From positions 1 to 64,000 of the forward strand of contig NZ_FPBH01000041.1 of NCBI RefSeq assembly GCF_900116445.1: a stretch of 64,000 nucleotides of DNA, in the 5' to 3' direction. Shown one piece after another: positions 59,589-64,000 of the stretch. The stretch comes from Paraburkholderia aspalathi (GTDB lineage: Bacteria > Pseudomonadota > Gammaproteobacteria > Burkholderiales > Burkholderiaceae). The notes under the pieces were generated by a model. The model saw only the letters and a program-made list of their open reading frames with translations, made no database searches and was not told the DNA's origin. Numbering within the stretch: the stretch's first letter is position 1; the number at the start of each line of letters is the position of its first letter. The position numbers were made by a program, and so were the translations under genes.

Positions 59589-61904
59589 TTAGCAGGCACG
59601 CGAGACGTCGTATGTTTCGTGCGGTGCGAGAGCAAGAACCTCGATGCTTGCGAAATCCAACGCTTCGAGGCAATGCCGCATGTCAGTCAAAAATGCAATG
59701 CAGGTGGGGTGAGCGGCGATCATGTTTTCTATCCATCGCTCTATGTCAGTCAGGCGTCCGTCCTTTGCAAGAACGGCCAGTTCCCGGCGATCGCTCTCTG
59801 GAGGAACGGCAACGGCGAACCCGTGTTTGCGTTGTGAACGAATAGGAGCAGAGCCGCCGGAAGAATGCTCTACGATGTTCGACGGCAACGCATCCTTATC
59901 TGCCGCAGATGGAACGATGAGTTCGAAGGTAAACGAGGTGCCGCGATGCGGCGCACTTGACACGCGCAAGTCGCCGCCCATGGTGTTGACAATGCGCTGC
60001 GCAATAATAAGGCCAAGCCCAGTGCTACCGTTCACAGCCTGTATCTGGCGAAAAGCCGTAAAGAGTTTCGACTGCGCTTCGACGTCGATGCCGATGCCGG
60101 TATCAGTGACCTCAAAACCCATGTGCCATTGATCGTCCTGCAGGCGCGCGCTCACCGTCATCGTGACGAAGCCGTCGCGGGTGAACTTGGATGCGTTCGA
60201 GAGCAGATTGAGCAATACCTGTTGCAACCGGCGGCCGTCGATCGTCAGTCGACGGGGCAACAACGTCAGTGCCTGATAGTTAAACTGATTGTTCAACTGC
60301 GAGCAGAGTGCGAGCGCGTATTCGGCAATGTCATCGAGAAGTGCAGGCAGATCGGTTGCGACCGGCGCGATATCCAATGGCTGCAACTCAGTTTTCGCGT
60401 ACCCGACCAGTTCGTCGATCAGGCCGAGTTGATAGTTCACGCTGCGTTCGATTGCCTGGATAGGTTTCACCTGCTTCGAATCCGCCAGATCCCGCAACTG
60501 TCTGGCATAGCCCGTGATCGTAGCAAGCGGCGCACGGAGGTCATGACTCACGTAACCCAAGGTTTCGATCAGTTGCTGGTTTTTCTCCTCGGCGTAAAGC
60601 AATGCTTCGTTCAACTCCAATGTGCGCTGTGCAACCTGTTCGCGTAGTCGGTCGTGTTCGGTTCTTTGCCAGTCTGCGAGTTCGGTTCTTGCCGCGATTC
60701 GCTGCTTTCCGACGTGGTTTATCCACGCTGCGAGCACAATAAGGTTGGTGGCTAACCCAATAATTGCAACGACGGGGTTCGGGTGAATGTCGGACTTCAG
60801 CCAGGCGAGAGCTGTCGGCAAGGACCCGAGCGTTTCGAGCATGCGCAACGCAAAGCTGAACAGCGAGAAGATCATGACGAGCAGCATGATCCGCGCGGTG
60901 GGGGTCGACTGACGCGCGAGGTGTGCAGCGATAATCACCGTGAAGACGCCGAACAGCGCATTGACATACACGCCGACTTGCGCGAACACGAACAGATTGC
61001 CGAATGCGGCGCCTATTGCCGCAACGCACTCCAGAGACGCAAACCCGAACAGTATGTAGCGTGCTGGCAGGTTTGCTTTTTCGCTGTGAGAGATGCGCAG
61101 GATAAATACAATGAACAGCAGCACGGCGGTACATCCGAGCACCGTCACACTTCTCGCACTCCACTCGATTGCGAACGGCCACAGATATAACTTCGTATAG
61201 CCGCGATCCGCAGCTTCGAACAGCGCTGTCATGGCACACAGTGCTGTCAGGACGAGAAACGAGACACTGCGGGAAAAATAGGCGATGAGCAGCGCGCACC
61301 ACGCCAGTGCAAGTGTGCCGCCAATCAATCCACCGTCCCAGAGCGCCGCGCGTTTCTCCAGCGCGTCGTATGCCGCTGCGGAATACAGCCTCGGTTCAAG
61401 CGTGAGTGCCGTATCGCTGGCTGCCCGGATGAGGAAAATGCGCTTCTCACCGGGAGCGAGCGTGAAATGCACCAACGAATAGCGGGATGAAAATGACTCG
61501 GATGCGGGTCGGGCAGGATCGATGCCCTCACGTGCCCAGTGGCCACTGGACACCGTGTAAAAGTCCACTTTCTGAAGGCGCGCGTCCTGGAACACGAGCA
61601 CGAGCGGGGCGGCTGCTGAACTACGGTTGCCCACCGCCACGCGGAGCCACCATGCCGAGCGAGTGAAACCTGGCTTCAATCGATTCCCCTGCACCGGAAG
61701 GAAGCCTGGCGCGGCTCCCGCGGACAGTGTGAGTATGTCGTCCAACCTCATCTTGCCCGAGACGTCTTCGAATACCTGCACCTGGTCCAGGGTGGGAACC
61801 TGTTGTGTCTGTTTCCCGGTGATGTCGAGACCGACGGCAAAAGAGTGAGTGGCCCACCAGCTCAGACATAAGAATAGTAAGCGGTGCCACCGGGCTGTAG
61901 TCAT
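59589..61904 (-). CDS. 7TMR-DISM sensor histidine kinase
   Basis: A 771-residue membrane kinase. N-terminal signal-like helix, then a 7TMR-DISMED2 extracellular domain (about 40-170), seven transmembrane helices (about 190-395), a coiled-coil, the DHp domain with phosphoacceptor His454 in GYVSHDLRAPLATITGY, and the ATPase domain with N-box NLLSNASKF, G1 DTGIGID and G2 GSTGLGLIIAQ. A 60-residue tail (LTDIERWIENMIAAHPTCIAFL) follows. The frame is open to 62066; the ATG at 61904 begins the signal-like helix. It is 7 bases after the response regulator stop, so they are co-transcribed. Partner of the AraC-type regulator. Confidence 0.9.
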   Translation of the reverse strand: MTTARWHRLLFLCLSWWATHSFAVGLDITGKQTQQVPTLDQVQVFEDVSGKMRLDDILTLSAGAAPGFLPVQGNRLKPGFTRSAWWLRVAVGNRSSAAAPLVLVFQDARLQKVDFYTVSSGHWAREGIDPARPASESFSSRYSLVHFTLAPGEKRIFLIRAASDTALTLEPRLYSAAAYDALEKRAALWDGGLIGGTLALAWCALLIAYFSRSVSFLVLTALCAMTALFEAADRGYTKLYLWPFAIEWSARSVTVLGCTAVLLFIVFILRISHSEKANLPARYILFGFASLECVAAIGAAFGNLFVFAQVGVYVNALFGVFTVIIAAHLARQSTPTARIMLLVMIFSLFSFALRMLETLGSLPTALAWLKSDIHPNPVVAIIGLATNLIVLAAWINHVGKQRIAARTELADWQRTEHDRLREQVAQRTLELNEALLYAEEKNQQLIETLGYVSHDLRAPLATITGYARQLRDLADSKQVKPIQAIERSVNYQLGLIDELVGYAKTELQPLDIAPVATDLPALLDDIAEYALALCSQLNNQFNYQALTLLPRRLTIDGRRLQQVLLNLLSNASKFTRDGFVTMTVSARLQDDQWHMGFEVTDTGIGIDVEAQSKLFTAFRQIQAVNGSTGLGLIIAQRIVNTMGGDLRVSSAPHRGTSFTFELIVPSAADKDALPSNIVEHSSGGSAPIRSQRKHGFAVAVPPESDRRELAVLAKDGRLTDIERWIENMIAAHPTCIAFLTDMRHCLEALDFASIEVLALAPHETYDVSRAC

Positions 61905-61911
61905 GATGTCG

Positions 61912-62721
61912 TTACTCTGCCTCGAGGGTGGGTTCCGCGGTATCAACCAGGTCCCGACTGCGATATTCCTCTCGATAGGTTGAGGGGGGCATGCCAAACC
62001 GCTCACGAAAGGCCGTGGCGAAATTTGCAGCACTGGAAAAGCCAATTTCTTCGGCGATGCTGGCAATACTCAATGACGTGCTGCTCAACAGCTTTTGTGC
62101 AATCCGCAGGCGCTCGTCCCGGAGATACTCGAATACTGTCCGGCCCAGGTTGTCCCTGAACGCACGCGACAGTCGTTTTTCATTGGTCCCCACGAGGCGC
62201 GCGAGTTGCTCGACCGTTGGCGCATCGTTCAGCCTTTGCGACAAATGTCGAATGGCTGCGCGAACGATGACGCTGTTGCCGGTGAAGTCCGAAGCGGATA
62301 CCTCATCTTCCGTATCCCGATTGCCGCGTGTCCGGGCAAGGTGAACGCGAATCCGTGCAAGTACCTCGTCCGCCTCGAATGGCTTGAGCACGTAGTCCAC
62401 GCCACCGATTTCCAGACCGTTGATCCGATCGTGAAGGTCACCAGCCACGGTGAGAAATATGACGGGAATCGCAGAGGTGCGAGGGTCCGCGGCAAGAAGC
62501 CGGCAGGCGGCGAATCCGTCCATCCGCGGCATCCGTACGTCCATCAGGATCAGGTCGGGTGAAATCGCCAGTGCTCGTTGATACGCCTGTGACCCGTCGA
62601 ATCCGACGCTGATCCGGCATCCAGCCTTGCGCAGCACATCAATTAGCAATCGAAGCTGGTCTGGCTGGTCGTCTACCACAAGAAGATGGGCATCCGTGAG
62701 AGCACTGTTTCGGGGCGACAT
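61912..62721 (-). CDS. Response regulator with AraC-type DNA-binding domain
   Basis: A 269-residue regulator. Receiver domain residues 12-130: acidic pair Asp17/Asp18 (VVDDQP), phospho-Asp61 (LILMDVRMPRMDG), switch Thr near 91 and Lys near 113 (YVLKPF). C-terminal AraC/XylS domain (about 160-262) with APTVEQLARLVGTNEKRLSRAF and SIASIAEEIGFSSAANFATAFRERFG. Receiver-AraC fusions are less common than OmpR or NarL types and are often found near TonB-dependent receptors in this family. It precedes its kinase by 7 bases on the minus strand; autoregulation through the 62884 repeats is possible. Confidence 0.93.
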   Translation of the reverse strand: MSPRNSALTDAHLLVVDDQPDQLRLLIDVLRKAGCRISVGFDGSQAYQRALAISPDLILMDVRMPRMDGFAACRLLAADPRTSAIPVIFLTVAGDLHDRINGLEIGGVDYVLKPFEADEVLARIRVHLARTRGNRDTEDEVSASDFTGNSVIVRAAIRHLSQRLNDAPTVEQLARLVGTNEKRLSRAFRDNLGRTVFEYLRDERLRIAQKLLSSTSLSIASIAEEIGFSSAANFATAFRERFGMPPSTYREEYRSRDLVDTAEPTLEAE

Positions 62722-62883
62722 CGTGTAGGCGAAATAAGCTGACGGGTAACCGTCTGGTTAACGGCGGCTGATTGCGCAGCTTGAGGCTCGCGCGGATCGG
62801 TCGCCAGCATAGAGCCGCGAAGCGTACCAGATTGTTAATTCAATTTAAATCGAGCGGTTTCCACACGGATATCAAAAGAATTT

Positions 62884-62917
62884 TCCCTCCGGCAAAGCAT
62901 TTCGTCCCTCCGGCAAA
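62884..62917. repeat. Direct repeat TCCCTCCGGCAAA x2 at 21-bp spacing
   Basis: TCCCTCCGGCAAA occurs at 62884-62896 and 62905-62917. The start-to-start distance of 21 bp is two turns of DNA, so a dimer of an AraC-type regulator could bind both copies on one face. It lies 163 bp upstream of the response regulator start and about 200 bp before the adhesin leader. Confidence 0.55.
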
Positions 62918-63014
62918 ACGATCGTGGCAGTAACGCTGCCCATAATTCCTCGCGTCCTTACGAAAAATTTCTAATTCAAAAATTTGTAGCCGTGGGTATC
63001 AGTGGCTTGACTGT

Positions 63015-63041
63015 GGCGGTCTACGCGTTGTAGCGACCGCC
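63015..63041 (+). promoter_or_regulatory. Bulged hairpin upstream of the adhesin leader
   Basis: GGCGGTCTAC (63015-63024) pairs with GTAG (63030-63033) and ACCGCC (63036-63041), with a two-base bulge; loop GCGTT. It lies about 80 bases before the leader peptide start and could be a 5' UTR structure or part of a terminator. Function not known. Confidence 0.35.
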
Positions 63042-63120
63042 GCTATGGAACGGCGTGCCGAGAAAAACCAGATGGCATGGGCAAGCTAAAGACTCAGATA
63101 GAGCGTGACGGAGACCAGAC

Positions 63121-63165
63121 ATGAATCCTTTTATTGGCCATCAGACGAGTGAGAGCGGAACGTAA
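63121..63165 (+). CDS. 14-residue leader peptide overlapping the adhesin start
   Basis: A 15-codon ORF (MNPFIGHQTSESGT then TAA) with a good Shine-Dalgarno, GGAG at 63110-63113, seven bases before its ATG. Its stop overlaps the adhesin ATG as TAATG, so the adhesin may be translated by ribosomes that finish the leader. The peptide has no Trp/Arg/Leu run that would suggest amino-acid attenuation. Expression has to be shown. Confidence 0.5.
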   Translation: MNPFIGHQTSESGT

Positions 63166-64000
63166 TGAACAAGAGCAGATATAAATTGGTTTGGAATCGC
63201 CGATTTGGCGCGCTGGTCGCGGCAGCGGAGACGCAACGCGGCGTGCAGGGCGAAGCGGGACAAGCGGAAATAGGGCAGGTCGGTCGACCGCTGAAGTCGA
63301 AAGTAGCACTGGCTGCACTTACGGCGCTCACGCTCTCGGCTGGATATGCACATGCAGATAACCTGGCAGTTGGCGGCGAGGTCGGAGGGACGACTGCAAC
63401 GATAGGGGGTGCTACGGCTCCGTCCGCGAGTACAGGCGGGACCCTTCCCGCTGTAGCCGGTGACGCGAGCAACACGAGTCAGAATACGGCGGTCGGGATC
63501 AATGTCACCGCTAATGGCGGAGCCGCAACCGCGCTGGGTGATACGGTAACGGCAAGCGGCCAGAATGCCACGGCAGTTGGCGCAAATTCGGTCGCAAGCG
63601 GCACCAGAGCAGTAGCTTTCGGCGGTGGATCGAGCGCGGTTAATGCTGACTCGACTGCGATTGGTGCTCTGGCACACACTACTGCGCAGTTCTCAACGGC
63701 GGTCGGCACCAATAGTTCAGCCGCTGGCGGAACGGCGGTGGGTTTTCAGGCGAACGCGAGCGCGGCTGACGCTACGTCCATCGGTGTGGATTCCGTTGCA
63801 TCCGGGATCGGTAGCGTTGCAATTGCCCGCGCACAGGCAACTGCCCAGAACGCAATCGCTATTGGTGAGAATGCCTCGGCAGGTGATGTGAATACCGTAG
63901 CGTTAGGGACCGGGTCGAACGCATCCACCAACAGCGCCACGGCAATTGGTCCCTTAGCGACGGCAAGCGGCGGCAGCTCGACGGCGCTCGGCAACTCAAG
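63165..64000 (+). CDS. Trimeric autotransporter adhesin (YadA-like), 3' end beyond window
   Basis: At least 278 residues, cut by the window end. It starts with an ESPR-type extended signal peptide (MNKSRYKLVWNRRFGALVAAAE), then a hydrophobic core and cleavage near AGYAHA (about residue 65). From about residue 110 it has YadA-type head repeats with the pattern ATALG, ATAVGANSVASG, STAIG, STAVG, NAIAIGENA and similar, about 14 residues apart. These form left-handed beta-rolls in trimeric type Vc adhesins, which stick the cell to surfaces or hosts. The membrane anchor must lie to the right. The gene is divergent from the response regulator and probably controlled separately. Confidence 0.92.
   Translation, partial: MNKSRYKLVWNRRFGALVAAAETQRGVQGEAGQAEIGQVGRPLKSKVALAALTALTLSAGYAHADNLAVGGEVGGTTATIGGATAPSASTGGTLPAVAGDASNTSQNTAVGINVTANGGAATALGDTVTASGQNATAVGANSVASGTRAVAFGGGSSAVNADSTAIGALAHTTAQFSTAVGTNSSAAGGTAVGFQANASAADATSIGVDSVASGIGSVAIARAQATAQNAIAIGENASAGDVNTVALGTGSNASTNSATAIGPLATASGGSSTALGNS

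Larger units (their letters stand above)
62722..63120. other. 399-base divergent control region (response regulator / adhesin)
   Basis: No gene is called. It is AT-richer than its surroundings and holds a 13-bp direct repeat (62884-62917), a second repeat AAAAATTT (62963-62970 and 62978-62985), and a bulged hairpin at 63015-63041. A -35-like TTGACT is at 63007-63012 but no matching -10 is clear. Confidence 0.55.

Noticed and set aside
63165..64000. Repeat array, possibly CRISPR-like or satellite DNA
   Set aside because: The period of about 42 bases is degenerate and codes for YadA head repeats in one open frame.

Overview
The window is a 64 kb piece of a high-GC proteobacterial chromosome. 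Codon use, the density of LysR-type regulators (eight genes here) and the gene families point to a soil or plant-associated Burkholderiaceae, most likely Paraburkholderia; that assignment is inference. No rRNA, tRNA, IS element, prophage or CRISPR array was seen.

Layout. (1) 0.2-7.0 kb: a TetR regulator divergent from the leucine/isovalerate operon liuABCD (isovaleryl-CoA dehydrogenase, both methylcrotonyl-CoA carboxylase subunits and methylglutaconyl-CoA hydratase), closed by a strong hairpin; no HMG-CoA lyase gene follows. (2) 7-11 kb: a PhnD-like binding protein, a DUF1488-like protein, a three-module PNPOx/flavin reductase/2Fe-2S protein and a GST, with a divergent LysR gene. (3) 12-19.5 kb: a sulfur block with two sulfonate-type binding proteins, a TauD-like dioxygenase, one ABC ATPase and permease, then an SBP56/methanethiol oxidase-like protein coupled to an unknown polytopic membrane protein. 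(4) 19.5-27 kb: a molybdopterin oxidoreductase with its cytochrome b partner, hydrolase, GlxA-like regulator, azoreductase with LysR, SDR and Ohr/OsmC. (5) 27-31.8 kb: an autoregulated TetR controlling a GMC oxidoreductase - CoA transferase - enoyl-CoA hydratase operon through two matching operators. (6) 31.8-40 kb: LysR, a duplicated CMD protein, a 4-OT-like tautomerase, an HPP-CBS protein, LysR, a cNMP-binding thioredoxin-reductase-like flavoprotein and a D-cysteine desulfhydrase-like enzyme.

(7) 40.4-53.9 kb is the most interesting part. It is bracketed by two LysR paralogues about 80% identical and holds a VOC protein, SDR, LysR/mmsA, LysR, a nitronate monooxygenase-like enzyme, a YiiM-type MOSC protein, an MmgE/PrpD protein, a pair of small proteins closely matching the two subunits of trans-3-chloroacrylic acid dehalogenase (CaaD), and an ActP-like symporter with its small partner. 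In the CaaD alpha-like subunit the N-terminal proline is alanine, while Arg8, Arg11 and Glu52 and the beta-subunit Pro1 are kept. CaaD and propionate-3-nitronate monooxygenases both yield malonate semialdehyde, which an MmsA enzyme can convert to acetyl-CoA, so the block may be a malonate-semialdehyde hub for unusual C3 acids (unsaturated, halogenated or nitro).

(8) 54-64 kb: a YceI protein, a TetR facing a wrbA-like gene remnant fused in frame to an exported alpha/beta hydrolase, a TonB-dependent siderophore receptor behind a 7TMR-DISM histidine kinase and an AraC-type response regulator, and the start of a trimeric autotransporter adhesin preceded by a 14-codon leader ORF and a 13-bp direct repeat. 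Several genes start with GTG or TTG.
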